In this document: one piece after another, positions 24,841 through 33,460 of the stretch
Numbering within the stretch: the first letter of the stretch is position 1
Layout: the number at the start of each line of letters is the position of its first letter
Source of the DNA: Gorillibacterium timonense
GTDB lineage: Bacteria > Bacillota > Bacilli > Paenibacillales > NBRC-103111
Reading direction: 5' to 3'
Assembly (NCBI RefSeq): GCF_001457415.1
Contig: NZ_LN881724.1
Location: forward strand, 1,116,001 to 1,180,000
Length of the DNA stretch: 64,000 nucleotides
Translations under genes and position numbers: made by a program
The notes under the pieces: model-generated
Told to the model about the DNA's origin: nothing
Seen by the model: the letters and a program-made list of their open reading frames with translations, nothing else
Databases searched by the model: none

Positions 24841-25677
24841 ATGACAGCAGCTGATCAAGAGACGCTCCGAGTGCTGATGGGCCACCGCTCCATTCGCCAG
24901 TTCAAGGCGGACCCGATTGGAGAAGAGGAACTGGAGACCATCGTTCGAGCCGCCCAGATGGCTTCGACTTCCAGCGGGGTACAAGCATTCAGCGTCATTG
25001 TAGTGAAGAATAAAGAGAGAAAACACAAGCTTGCCGAGCTAAGCGGCAATCAAGCGTATGTGGAGGAATGTCCACTCTTTCTCGTGTGGTGTGCGGACAT
25101 GCACCGGCTGGAGATAGCCGGTCAGATGAGCGGAGGAGAAGCGGTGCGCGCTGCGCGCAACACGGAGCAGTTCCTCATCGCGACGGTCGATACCGCGCTG
25201 GCAGCTCAGAACGCGGCCATCGCGGCGGAATCCATGGGACTTGGCGTGGTGTACATCGGCGGGATTCGCAACCACATTGAAGAGGTTAGCGGAATGCTCA
25301 GTCTCCCGGAGCTGGTCTATCCCGTCTTTGGGATGTGCGTGGGTTATCCCGCTCAAGACCCGCTGCCAAGACCGCGCCTGCCGCTCTCAACCGTCCTTCA
25401 CCAGGAGCGCTACGAGGAATCGGGACAAGAAGAGGGCATTGCCGAATATGATCGGATCTACCGGGAGTACATGAGCGCACGCTCAGGCGGCCGGATGAAC
25501 GGATCTTGGTCGGAAGCGATGGCGGCGAAGATCCCGGTCCCGGCTCGAACACATCTCAAGCGTATTTGGAGCAGCAAGGCTTTCGCTTTGAATGAGCAGA
25601 GACGGAATCGGTTGCTTCGAACTAAGCTTTCTTTTACAATAGAAACAAATTGCAGCAGCAAGGAGAGAACGCGATGA
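24841..25677 (+). CDS. nfrA: NfrA-like FMN oxidoreductase with frameshifted C-terminus
   Basis: A 278-residue nitroreductase-family protein as read. Residues 1-240 match NADPH-dependent FMN oxidoreductase NfrA: LMGHRSIRQFKADPIGEEEL, AAQMASTSSGVQAFSVIVV, MGLGVVYIGGIRN, VFGMCVGYPA. It reduces flavin or nitro/azo compounds with NAD(P)H. After RTHLK (codon ending 25560) the frame departs from the family. The frame starting at 25563 reads YLEQQGFRFE and stops at 25593-25595, the usual NfrA-type ending, and would give about 252 residues. The extra 35 residues run through the promoter of the next gene and overlap its start. A one-base deletion or a sequence error is likely. Enzymatic activity may be retained. 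Confidence 0.85.
   Translation: MTAADQETLRVLMGHRSIRQFKADPIGEEELETIVRAAQMASTSSGVQAFSVIVVKNKERKHKLAELSGNQAYVEECPLFLVWCADMHRLEIAGQMSGGEAVRAARNTEQFLIATVDTALAAQNAAIAAESMGLGVVYIGGIRNHIEEVSGMLSLPELVYPVFGMCVGYPAQDPLPRPRLPLSTVLHQERYEESGQEEGIAEYDRIYREYMSARSGGRMNGSWSEAMAAKIPVPARTHLKRIWSSKAFALNEQRRNRLLRTKLSFTIETNCSSKERTR
25612..25640 (+). promoter_or_regulatory. Promoter of the HesB-like gene
   Basis: -35 TTGCTT (25612-25617), 17-base spacer, -10 TACAAT (25635-25640). It lies inside the frameshifted tail of the NfrA-like frame, so this stretch was probably intergenic. Confidence 0.7.
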
Positions 25678-25976
25678 ACGCGAAAATTACCCGCAATGCG
25701 GCCAAAATCATTCAACAAGAGCTCGACAAGGAAGAAAACAAGGAATTGAAGCTCCGGATCATGGTCACTCACAAGCATGGCGACCATGCCCACTACGCCA
25801 TGGATTTGGACAAGCCCGGCGAGCATGATGATGTCGTCGAAACCGATAAAGGCATCACTCTGATCTTGGATCGACGCGAACCGCTTCTGGACGGTGTCAA
25901 AGTCGATTATCTCTATTTTCCGCAAGAAGGCTTCGTGGTGACCAACCCGAGTAAAGGCAATCACGGAGATCATTAA
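25674..25976 (+). CDS. HesB/IscA-like protein without cysteines
   Basis: A 100-residue protein with the fold-typical pattern of the Fe-S biogenesis (HesB/YadR/YfhF) family: ITRNAAKIIQQEL, ELKLRIMVTHKHGDHAHYAM, GITLILDRREPLLDGVKVDYL and FVVTNP. It contains no cysteine, whereas IscA-type scaffolds use three; Cys-less members such as YneR-like proteins are common in Bacillus and have no settled function. AAGGAGAGAACGCG precedes the ATG. It is coupled to the DUF1450 gene by a one-base overlap (TAATG). Confidence 0.8.
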   Translation: MNAKITRNAAKIIQQELDKEENKELKLRIMVTHKHGDHAHYAMDLDKPGEHDDVVETDKGITLILDRREPLLDGVKVDYLYFPQEGFVVTNPSKGNHGDH

Positions 25977-26203
25977 TGGGGAAGAAGAACCAGTTCCACA
26001 TCTGTCCCAAATGCAAGAGCATCAAGCACAAAAAGCTAGCTTCAGAGTTGAAGGAGCTGGACCCGGATGCCAAGGTCAAGATCGGATGCATGTCTTATTG
26101 CGAGCCCTGCAAACGATCGGCACTTCTCTGCGTGAACGGGCGCTATGTGACCGCCCCGACTCAGGAGGAACTGCTGGAGAAGGCAAAACCATTTCTAAAG
26201 TAA
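25976..26203 (+). CDS. DUF1450-family (YuzB-like) small Cys protein
   Basis: A 75-residue protein with CPKCKS near the N-terminus and GCMSYCEPCKRSALLCVNGRYVTA in the middle. The C-x3-C-x2-C arrangement followed by VNG is the YuzB/DUF1450 signature, suggesting a thioredoxin-like or metal-binding mini-domain. It is translationally coupled to the HesB-like gene. An imperfect 10-bp hairpin (26207-26231) follows but lacks a T-run. The function is unknown. Confidence 0.8.
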   Translation: MGKKNQFHICPKCKSIKHKKLASELKELDPDAKVKIGCMSYCEPCKRSALLCVNGRYVTAPTQEELLEKAKPFLK

Positions 26204-26315
26204 ATCGAAGGGCGCCTCACGGGCGCTCTTCTCTGTGAACAGAGATAACCTGCGGACTCGCTTCGATACAAGGTAGGGTCTTTATCGGATAAACCTGTCA
26301 ATCGGGAGGCGGAGC

Positions 26316-27167
26316 ATGAGCAAGCTCGAATATCCGATCTGGAGTTTTGCGATCGTGCTTGGCGCGGTCGTTCTTCCTCCCGGCTTGTCGGGAATGGATT
26401 TGGCCCTGCTCCTCTTCCGGGGAAGCTTCGCCGCATGCCTAACCCTTCTTGCGCTTATCCGGTCTGAAGCAGCATCCGGACGTCCGGAGAGTGTAAGTCA
26501 GGCTCGGCGGGGAGCCGGTTTCGGAATCGCTGGAATCGTGATTGTCGCGGGGCTTCTAGCATACTGGATACAGCCGCTTCGCGATGCATGGGGGACCGGA
26601 TGGCTTCCCATCGTCTCGGCTAGCTTGATGCTGTCGTTTGGAATGAAGCTGCACAGCAGCGATTCCACGGCCGCCTGGCGCCAAAGGGTGAGCTTCGCTG
26701 CGGCGAATTCAGCGGAACGCTCCGCTGAAAGGATGAACCGCCAGTCGTTGATCCCATTCCTAGCTGCCGGCATCGTTCTACGCGATGGGCTTGAATCTGT
26801 GCTGTACATTCCGGCCCTTCTCTTGTACAGTAAACCTATTCATCTCGAGATCGGCTTGATCAGCGGAGCGGCGCTTGTCGCCGTTTCGGCGCGGATCTTT
26901 CCGCGGCTACCCGGACGGCGACCGTTCAGGCGCTTGTCCTGTCTGATGCCTGCTCTCACTTTGTTTCTCGGCATCCGACTGATGGGGGAAGGCGTCATCT
27001 TCCTCCAAAGGGAAGGGCTGATGGATGCGACTCCACTCGGCGGATGGTTGTTTCCGACGACTTGGGAATGGCTGGCCACCCAGCTATTACTCCTATTAGC
27101 TGCTGGAGGAGCCGCCTTTCGCTTTCGCAAGCGCAGCAATGAGTTTATCCGACAGATTAATTTATAA
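26316..27167 (+). CDS. FTR1-like membrane protein with degenerate REGLE motifs
   Basis: A 283-residue protein with about seven membrane helices. The arrangement recalls the FTR1/EfeU iron permeases, in which two REGLE motifs coordinate Fe(III). Here the second is RDGLESVLYIPALL (about residue 155) and the first is reduced to FRGSFAACLTLL (about residue 35). The terminal helix retains GEGVIFLQREGLMD, similar to the family GVHELQEAG element. AATCGGGAGGCGGAGC precedes the ATG at 26316. No EfeO/EfeB-like genes are adjacent. Iron transport is therefore uncertain; it may be a divergent paralogue. Confidence 0.65.
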   Translation: MSKLEYPIWSFAIVLGAVVLPPGLSGMDLALLLFRGSFAACLTLLALIRSEAASGRPESVSQARRGAGFGIAGIVIVAGLLAYWIQPLRDAWGTGWLPIVSASLMLSFGMKLHSSDSTAAWRQRVSFAAANSAERSAERMNRQSLIPFLAAGIVLRDGLESVLYIPALLLYSKPIHLEIGLISGAALVAVSARIFPRLPGRRPFRRLSCLMPALTLFLGIRLMGEGVIFLQREGLMDATPLGGWLFPTTWEWLATQLLLLLAAGGAAFRFRKRSNEFIRQINL

Positions 27168-27217
27168 ACGACAGGCTTTCGTATCGAAAAGCGATTCGCC
27201 GTGAAGGAGCTTTTTTT

Positions 27218-28495
27218 GTGAATGTGAAATCGATCACCTCCAGTTTGCGTTCAAGTCCTGCCCGGGCTCAAGCGTATCTCCGCGATTTTCATCCGGTTGT
27301 CCATACGCTTGTCTTGGGAACCGTGCTGGCGCGGGCGGCCTCCAGCATGAGCATACCCTTTCTGGCCATTTATTTGGCCCGTTACAGCGATGCAGGGATA
27401 GTAGCGAACAGCCTGATCATAGGAGCCTCTTCACTAGCCGGAACGGTAGGCGGGTTTATCGGGGGAACCATTTCCGATCGAATCGGGCGCAAGACAGTCA
27501 TGTTATCGGCTTTATTTTGCTGGAGTCTCGTATTCGTCGGATTTGGACTTGCCCGGGAGCCGCTCGCTTTCGTTCTTCTGAACCTGCTGAACGGTCTCTG
27601 CCGTTCGTTTTACGAGCCTGTCTCGCAAGCGCTCATGGCGGATCTAACTCCAAAGGAGAAGCGCTTCAAGGTCTTTTCCATGCGGTACTTTGCCATTAAT
27701 GTCGGGGTAGCGGTCGGCCCGCTCGCCGGAGCTTATTTCAGCACGCGGAACGCTTCACTGGCTTTTATCCTCACAGGGGTTATCTATTTCCTCTACGCAG
27801 TCGTTCTACAGTTCCTGCTGGCCCATTTCGGCATCCGCCGCATCGAGGGCGATACGAAGAAGGAAGCGACGTTCCGGCGCGCCGTCGGCGTCATTCGACG
27901 GGATGTGAAGTTCCGATATTTCCTGGTGGGAGCCATGATCGGCTCGATCAGCTACTCCCAGATGAATGTCACGCTATCGCAATATCTTGACCACAGCTTC
28001 ACAAACGGCATCGGGCTGTTCGGAACGCTAATCAGCTTAAACGCGATAACGGTTATCCTCTTCCAGCTTCCGCTCACTTCGTTAAGCAGCAAAAAGACGC
28101 CGATTACGTCCATAGCCATGGGAAATGTCATGTTTGCGCTCGGGAATCTCGGGTATGCCTTCTCGCATCATGAAGTGGCTTTCATGGCTTCCATGGTCGT
28201 GTTCACCTTGGGCGAAATTCTCTGCTTCCCGGCAGGCAATCTGCTGATCGACGGAATCGCTCCAGAAGGGATGAGAGGCACCTACTTCGGAGCACAATCC
28301 CTGCAAAACATCGGACAATTCCTTGGCCCGCTGCTCGGAGGAATCTTGCTGGAGCAAGCGAACGGGACGATTCTCTTCTCGATCATGGCGGTCTTGACCT
28401 TAAGCGGAACCTGGTTCTATGTGCAAGGCGACCGATTAAAGCCGGCAGTTGCCTTATCCGCATCCGGGGCAAGGAGCCCCAGCTCGAGTACGTAA
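27218..28495 (+). CDS. MFS transporter
   Basis: A 425-residue permease with twelve predicted membrane helices and the MFS loop motif GTISDRIGRKTVML between helices 2 and 3 (about residues 86-99); SFYEPVSQALMADLTP and NVGVAVGPLAGAYF are typical of drug-efflux DHA1-type members. It starts with GTG at 27218 after GAAGGAGC. It is a single gene ending in a shared terminator. The substrate cannot be predicted. Confidence 0.9.
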   Translation: MNVKSITSSLRSSPARAQAYLRDFHPVVHTLVLGTVLARAASSMSIPFLAIYLARYSDAGIVANSLIIGASSLAGTVGGFIGGTISDRIGRKTVMLSALFCWSLVFVGFGLAREPLAFVLLNLLNGLCRSFYEPVSQALMADLTPKEKRFKVFSMRYFAINVGVAVGPLAGAYFSTRNASLAFILTGVIYFLYAVVLQFLLAHFGIRRIEGDTKKEATFRRAVGVIRRDVKFRYFLVGAMIGSISYSQMNVTLSQYLDHSFTNGIGLFGTLISLNAITVILFQLPLTSLSSKKTPITSIAMGNVMFALGNLGYAFSHHEVAFMASMVVFTLGEILCFPAGNLLIDGIAPEGMRGTYFGAQSLQNIGQFLGPLLGGILLEQANGTILFSIMAVLTLSGTWFYVQGDRLKPAVALSASGARSPSSST

Positions 28496-28516
28496 ATGAT
28501 CAGATGATCAAGACAA

Positions 28517-28560
28517 AGAAGGACCCGACGAGCCGGTGAAGGCTTCGAACGGGTCCTTCT
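28517..28560. terminator. Bidirectional terminator between MFS gene and topB
   Basis: AGAAGGACCCG (28517-28527) pairs perfectly with CGGGTCCTTCT (28550-28560); the loop holds a second small stem (GCC/GGC). Both genes point into it. Confidence 0.8.
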
Positions 28561-28575
28561 CTTTGGTTATGCGAA

Positions 28576-30732
28576 TCAGTCTTTTTTCTCCATCGCAGCC
28601 TTCAAGGCTTCTGCAAGAGAGTTGCCTACCGGCTGCTTCTCGGAATATTGGTTTAGAAGAGCACGGTTTTCCCTGGCCCCCTTGCGGACTCCGCCGTTTT
28701 CGCCATCCAATACCTCCACCAAGTTGCATGGGCGGCATTGAGCAAACTTACCGGCCTTGCCGGTTCGAATCTCCATGCGTTTGCCGCATTGCGGGCAGCG
28801 CTTGTTCGACAGATTCGGTTCGGCTGAGCGCCGGTAGCCGCATTCTCGGCTGGAGCAGACGAGGCTTTTGCCGCGCTTCGTCTTGATCTCCTGCAAGCGT
28901 TCCCCGCATTCCGGGCAGCGGCTTGCCGTCAGGTTGTGCGGTTTGTACTCGGCGCTGCTGCGCTTCACGTCCGCGACCATCCGCTCGGTCTGCTCTCGGA
29001 TTTGCCGCATGAACCGCGAGGCATCGCCGCGGCCCTTGGCGATATCCTCCAGCTCCTTCTCCCACTTGGCGGTCAGCTCTGGCGTTCTCAGCTCGGGAGC
29101 GGCGAGCTCCATCAGCTGCTGGCCTTTGCCTGTCGGCACCAGTCGTGGGCCAAGCCGCTCGATGGTATCCGTTCCGACGAGCTTCTCAATAAGATCGGCA
29201 CGGGTGGCCGGAGTTCCGAGCCCGTTCTTTTCCATGGCTCCGAGCAGAGCTGCTTCGGTATAGCGGGCAGGGGGCTGGGTGAATCCCTTCTCGAGAACAC
29301 CGCGCTTCACAGGAAGTCTGTCGCCTTTCTTCACATCGGGCAGCGGCTGTTTGCGAGAGAAGGCATTCCGCTCTGCTTCCTCCTCATCGCTCTGCTCGTC
29401 TTCATCGGATTCCGTTATTCCCGTGTTCTCATAAACCGCTCTCCATCCGGACTCCCTCATCATTCTCCCGACGGCATGAAGCTTTTCACCGCCTGCCTCC
29501 AAGACGAGCGTGGTTTCTTCGAAGCGGCTGGGGGGATAGAACAGCGATAGGAAACGTCGAACGATGAGGTCGTAGAGCTTGCGTTCCTCTGCGGATAAGG
29601 CTCCGAGATTGACATATTCGTCGGTCGGAATGATGGCATGATGATCGCTGACCTTGCTATCGTCCACAATGCGCTTCGTAATCGGCAGCGGCTTCATGAG
29701 CAGTGGGCGAGCGAGAGGAGCATAAGGGCCGACTGCTACTCGTTCCAGCCGCCCCTTTAAGGTTGGGACCATATCCTGCGTTAAATAGCGAGAATCTGTA
29801 CGCGGATAAGTGACGAGCTTGTGCTGCTCGTAGAGGCGCTGCAGCACGGTGGAAGTTTGTTTGGCGCTAAAGCCGTACCGTTTGTTGGCATCCCGCTGAA
29901 GCTCGGTCAAATCGTAGGCAAGCGGCTGAGGAACGCTCTTCTCCTGCTTCGCCACGGTTACGACCTGAGCCTGCTTTCCTCCGATGGCTGCGGCGATGCG
30001 CTCAGCTGAAGCTTGCTCATAGATGCGGCCGTCGCCGCTTCCCGGATGCCGCCAATAGGCTTTGAACGTGCCGATATCGCCTGCAACGGTCCAATATTCC
30101 TTCGGCTGAAAGCTCTTGATCTCCTGTTCGCGACGAACCAGCAGCCCGAGGGTAGGGGTTTGCACCCGTCCCGCCGCCAATTGAGCTTGATGCTTGGTCG
30201 TCAGTGCGCGGGTGATGTTGAGCCCGATCAGCCAGTCGGCCTCCGCCCGGCAGACAGCGGATCGATATAACCGGTCGTAATCCCGTCCCGGCTTCAGGGC
30301 GGCAAAGCCGTCCCGAATGGCGCGATCGGTTTGGGAGGAGATCCAGAGCCGCTTGAACGGCTTCTTCCAGTGAATCAGCTCCATGATCCAGCGGGCGACT
30401 AATTCACCCTCGCGGCCAGCATCGGTTGCGATGACCAAGTCCGACAGATCCGAACGCCTGCCGAGCTCCTGGATCGCCCGGAATTGATGACCGGTTTCGC
30501 GGATTACTTTGAGTTTTAAGCTATCAGGAAGAATAGGGAGAGTATCCAGCTCCCAGGTCTTCCATTTGGTATCGTAATCTTCCGGTTCCGATAGGGTAAC
30601 GAGATGGCCGAGCGCCCAGGTCACGACATAGCGAGGTCCTTCATAGGAGTGCTTCTGTTTCTGAGTTGCGCCAAGCACCCGGGCGATTTCCTTCGCCACG
30701 CTCGGCTTCTCGGCGAGTACTAGTGTTTTCAT
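28576..30732 (-). CDS. topB: DNA topoisomerase III
   Basis: A 718-residue type IA topoisomerase that relaxes and decatenates DNA. The Toprim domain starts MKTLVLAEKPSVAKEIARVLG with E8 and TDAGREGELVARWI; the active-site Tyr is Y309 in TYPRTDSRYL. The C-terminus holds two Cys4 zinc ribbons (CPECGERLQEI...CSSRECGY and CPQCGKRMEI...CRPC). AGAAGGAG places the start at 30732. The length agrees with Bacillus TopB. It is the last gene of a minus-strand run with the DUF116 and RNA methyltransferase genes. Confidence 0.95.
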   Translation of the reverse strand: MKTLVLAEKPSVAKEIARVLGATQKQKHSYEGPRYVVTWALGHLVTLSEPEDYDTKWKTWELDTLPILPDSLKLKVIRETGHQFRAIQELGRRSDLSDLVIATDAGREGELVARWIMELIHWKKPFKRLWISSQTDRAIRDGFAALKPGRDYDRLYRSAVCRAEADWLIGLNITRALTTKHQAQLAAGRVQTPTLGLLVRREQEIKSFQPKEYWTVAGDIGTFKAYWRHPGSGDGRIYEQASAERIAAAIGGKQAQVVTVAKQEKSVPQPLAYDLTELQRDANKRYGFSAKQTSTVLQRLYEQHKLVTYPRTDSRYLTQDMVPTLKGRLERVAVGPYAPLARPLLMKPLPITKRIVDDSKVSDHHAIIPTDEYVNLGALSAEERKLYDLIVRRFLSLFYPPSRFEETTLVLEAGGEKLHAVGRMMRESGWRAVYENTGITESDEDEQSDEEEAERNAFSRKQPLPDVKKGDRLPVKRGVLEKGFTQPPARYTEAALLGAMEKNGLGTPATRADLIEKLVGTDTIERLGPRLVPTGKGQQLMELAAPELRTPELTAKWEKELEDIAKGRGDASRFMRQIREQTERMVADVKRSSAEYKPHNLTASRCPECGERLQEIKTKRGKSLVCSSRECGYRRSAEPNLSNKRCPQCGKRMEIRTGKAGKFAQCRPCNLVEVLDGENGGVRKGARENRALLNQYSEKQPVGNSLAEALKAAMEKKD

Positions 30733-30840
30733 TGCAAACTCCTTCTGATTCGGGAGGATAGGGTCATGATGATATTCGAAATCAATTGATCCAATGAAGA
30801 TCGTCTCAATAGGATGCAAGCCTTGCAGGCCGTTATAGAA

Positions 30841-32073
30841 TTACGGGTCCGGGTTCGTTGCCAGCACTTCGCAAAAGCGGTGCAGGTTGAGATCCGTTGG
30901 GATTCCGCTCGGATGCCAATGCTCGCGACAGCCGCAGGAATCGAGCAGCACGCATTGAGAAGGGATTCCGGCCGCCTTCAGCTTTAAGCCTCCGTCGATC
31001 AAGGTTGCCGCGCAGGCCACCCCGATCACGCCGGTACGCTCTGCTCTCAGATCGGCAAGCGCCGACGGTTTGAAGATGTCGGATTGGTGAGGCATGATGC
31101 GGACGCGGAAGCCTTCCTTCTTGCCGAGCGCGGTCAATTGCTTGATGGGGCATTGAGGATCGCATCCGCTGCAGACAAACCCGTACTCATCCGCCTTGGC
31201 GCGGCAGTCGTTTCCACGGCGAGCCAAGCAGCGGGGAACGAGTGTCAGCTTGCAGGCGGAAGCATTATAGTCGGGCCGGTAAGCCCTGCTTAGCAGCTCG
31301 GCTCCGGTCATCTGCAGGTGATAGACGGATCGCGGCTTCGTCCGCAGAAGGCGGTCTTCTCGGTGCTGGGAAGCGTGAAGCTCCCTTGTGCGAAAAGCTT
31401 CCACGCCCTCGGTAAATTCTCCGAGAGCCTCCAAGCTTCTTGCGGAGAACCAATCGCCTAATTCCTCGAGCTCACGGAAGGCATGTTCCATTGCGGAGAA
31501 AGCTTGGATCTGCTCCTTCCCCAAGGCTTGTAACCCGTTCTGTAGGAACCTAGCGGCATGCACCGCTTCCTGGTCATATTCGCCGGAGGCTCGCAGCCAT
31601 TCCGTAAACCGCCTCCAGCTAACCGGGGTCGGTACAGGAGGCAGGGCATCGGGCTTTTTCAGCTTGCCCGGCTTGGACGTTGAGCTAGCGGCTGCGGCTT
31701 TGCTCGGAGTAGGGAGCATCGATTCCGCTGTCTGCGCACACAGAGGGTCAAGAAGACGCCGCGGCAGTATACCCGCACGGAGCAGCCGGAATAGCCCTCT
31801 GCGAGCAAGCTTGACGGACCTGCGAATGCGCTGAGCTTCCCGACCGTATTCCCGCCACAGGACACTCAGCGCCAAGAGCTCGTAAAGCTCTTGCGGGTAT
31901 TCGGAAGCCTCCGCCGATTCTGTGCCCGCTTTCTCTTTAGTATAGAATGCGAGCAACCGGCTGTTCTGTTCTCGAATATGCTTCGCGGTCTCTTCAGCCA
32001 AGCGGGCAGTCGCCCCGTAGAACTCGTTTGAATTTTCTCGCCCCAACCGGAGCGAATAGGGCATGAGAGTCAT
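30841..32073 (-). CDS. DUF116-domain protein
   Basis: A 410-residue protein. Residues 1-250 are helical and Arg/Leu-rich without recognised motif, with a low-complexity Ser/Ala/Pro/Lys segment (about 118-148). Residues about 265-400 match DUF116: CxxR followed by CSGCDPQCPIKQL, a GVIGVACAATLIDGGLK segment, and DSCGCREHW with TDLN. The many conserved Cys suggest a metal or Fe-S site. GGAGGAATCACGTA precedes the ATG. DUF116 proteins occur in archaea and bacteria near lipoate/biotin-type genes, but no such neighbour is here. The function is unknown. Confidence 0.75.
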   Translation of the reverse strand: MTLMPYSLRLGRENSNEFYGATARLAEETAKHIREQNSRLLAFYTKEKAGTESAEASEYPQELYELLALSVLWREYGREAQRIRRSVKLARRGLFRLLRAGILPRRLLDPLCAQTAESMLPTPSKAAAASSTSKPGKLKKPDALPPVPTPVSWRRFTEWLRASGEYDQEAVHAARFLQNGLQALGKEQIQAFSAMEHAFRELEELGDWFSARSLEALGEFTEGVEAFRTRELHASQHREDRLLRTKPRSVYHLQMTGAELLSRAYRPDYNASACKLTLVPRCLARRGNDCRAKADEYGFVCSGCDPQCPIKQLTALGKKEGFRVRIMPHQSDIFKPSALADLRAERTGVIGVACAATLIDGGLKLKAAGIPSQCVLLDSCGCREHWHPSGIPTDLNLHRFCEVLATNPDP

Positions 32074-32140
32074 TACGTGATTCCTCCAACAACTCTTGAT
32101 ACTCTATTCTACTAGAGAAACGCTCTTGGGTTTCATCGAA

Positions 32141-33286
32141 TTAATCGCGCGGACCGTATAACGGACTTTTTCCGAAAAATTGATAGTAGGCGCATTCGAT
32201 ACGGCCGTTGTACAGCTTACGCTTCTTGTTCGCTGGCCGTCCGATATAGTGCTCCATCTGCTTGCTGGGCGTCAAGACGAAGATCGACCATGAGTCTAGA
32301 TGAAGCGTAACAGATCCGAGATCCCGCAGGGCAGCCGTCGCTTCATCCTTATCTCCAAGGCGTTCTCCATACGGAGGATTGGTGATCAGACAGCCGGAAT
32401 CACCCTCGGGACGGGCTTTCGCCACAGGGAGAACGGAAAACTTCAATTCTCTGGCTAGACCGGCGCTCTTAGCGGCCGCTTGAGCCACCTCAATGGCTTT
32501 TGGATCGATATCGGAGCCGGCAATCTGCAGCGGGAAGTCATCCTTCACGGCATCGAAAGCTTCTTCCCGCGCCTGCTCCCAGAGATCCTCGGAAATGATC
32601 GGCCAATGCTCGGCTGAGAAATGCCGCCTGAGTCCTGGAGCGATATTCCAGCCGATCATCGCCGCTTCGACGGGAATGGTGCCCGATCCGCAGAAGGGAT
32701 CATATAGCGGTCGCTCCGGACGCCAACGGCTAAGCAGAATGAGAGCGGCGGCCATCGTCTCCTTGAGCGGCGCTTCTGTGATCAGCTTACGGTAGCCCCG
32801 TTTGTGCAGGCTCGCTCCGGTCGTATCCAAGGTGAGAAGAGCGATATCGTTCATCAAAGCAACTTCGATCACATAACGGGCGCCGTTCTCCGGGAACCAT
32901 TCCCGCTTGTAGCTCTGCTTCATTTTCTCCACGATAGCCTTTTTGACAATGCCTTGGCAGGCCGGGACGCTGGATAGCTGGGATTTGTGCGAACGGCCCT
33001 CTACCGGAAATTCTCCCGATTCGGGAATCCAATCCGGCCAAGGGAGAGCCTTCGTGCCTTCAAACAGTTCATCGAAGGTGCGGGCTTTGAACTCGCCCAT
33101 CTTGACGAGCACGCGATCGGCGGTGCGCAGCCACAGGTTGGCCCGGCAGATCGCCAGCTCGTCTCCTTTAAAAGTAATCCGCCCGTTCTCGACCTGCATG
33201 TCTTCGTATCCGAGTTCTTTGATTTCACGTGCAACGATGGCTTCCAGCCCCATCGGGCAGGTCGCGATCAATTGAATGCTAGCCAT
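32141..33286 (-). CDS. THUMP-domain RNA (guanine-N2) methyltransferase, YpsC/RlmL type
   Basis: A 381-residue SAM-dependent methyltransferase. The N-terminal THUMP region (IATCPMGLEAIVAREIKELG, ITFKGDELAICRANLWLRTADRVL) binds RNA, and the Rossmann domain has YDPFCGSGTIPVEAAMIG (SAM loop, about 193-210) and TNPPYGERL (catalytic NPPY, about residue 302). This is the COG0116 class that makes m2G in 23S rRNA. The predicted substrate is rRNA. CGGAG precedes the ATG at 33286. It is divergent from the O-methyltransferase gene. Confidence 0.9.
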   Translation of the reverse strand: MASIQLIATCPMGLEAIVAREIKELGYEDMQVENGRITFKGDELAICRANLWLRTADRVLVKMGEFKARTFDELFEGTKALPWPDWIPESGEFPVEGRSHKSQLSSVPACQGIVKKAIVEKMKQSYKREWFPENGARYVIEVALMNDIALLTLDTTGASLHKRGYRKLITEAPLKETMAAALILLSRWRPERPLYDPFCGSGTIPVEAAMIGWNIAPGLRRHFSAEHWPIISEDLWEQAREEAFDAVKDDFPLQIAGSDIDPKAIEVAQAAAKSAGLARELKFSVLPVAKARPEGDSGCLITNPPYGERLGDKDEATAALRDLGSVTLHLDSWSIFVLTPSKQMEHYIGRPANKKRKLYNGRIECAYYQFFGKSPLYGPRD

Positions 33287-33335
33287 GGTACAACTCCGTT
33301 TCTATATCATTCGTGAAGCAGAGGTCCGGTCCGGA

Positions 33336-33364
33336 TTGTTTCGCCGGGCGCAAACCCCTACAAT
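33336..33364 (+). promoter_or_regulatory. Promoter of O-methyltransferase gene
   Basis: -35 TTGTTT (33336-33341), 17-base spacer, -10 TACAAT (33359-33364). Confidence 0.65.
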
Positions 33365-33460
33365 AGATTAAGTATAGGGAAATGGCCGCTGAATGACAAA
33401 TGGGGATTCCAGAATGCGGGAATCGAATTCGGCGGCGCAAGGAAAGGATGACGACTCACC

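Noticed and set aside
26207..26231. 10-bp hairpin after DUF1450 gene as terminator
   Set aside because: One G-U pair and no T-run; left out as a feature.
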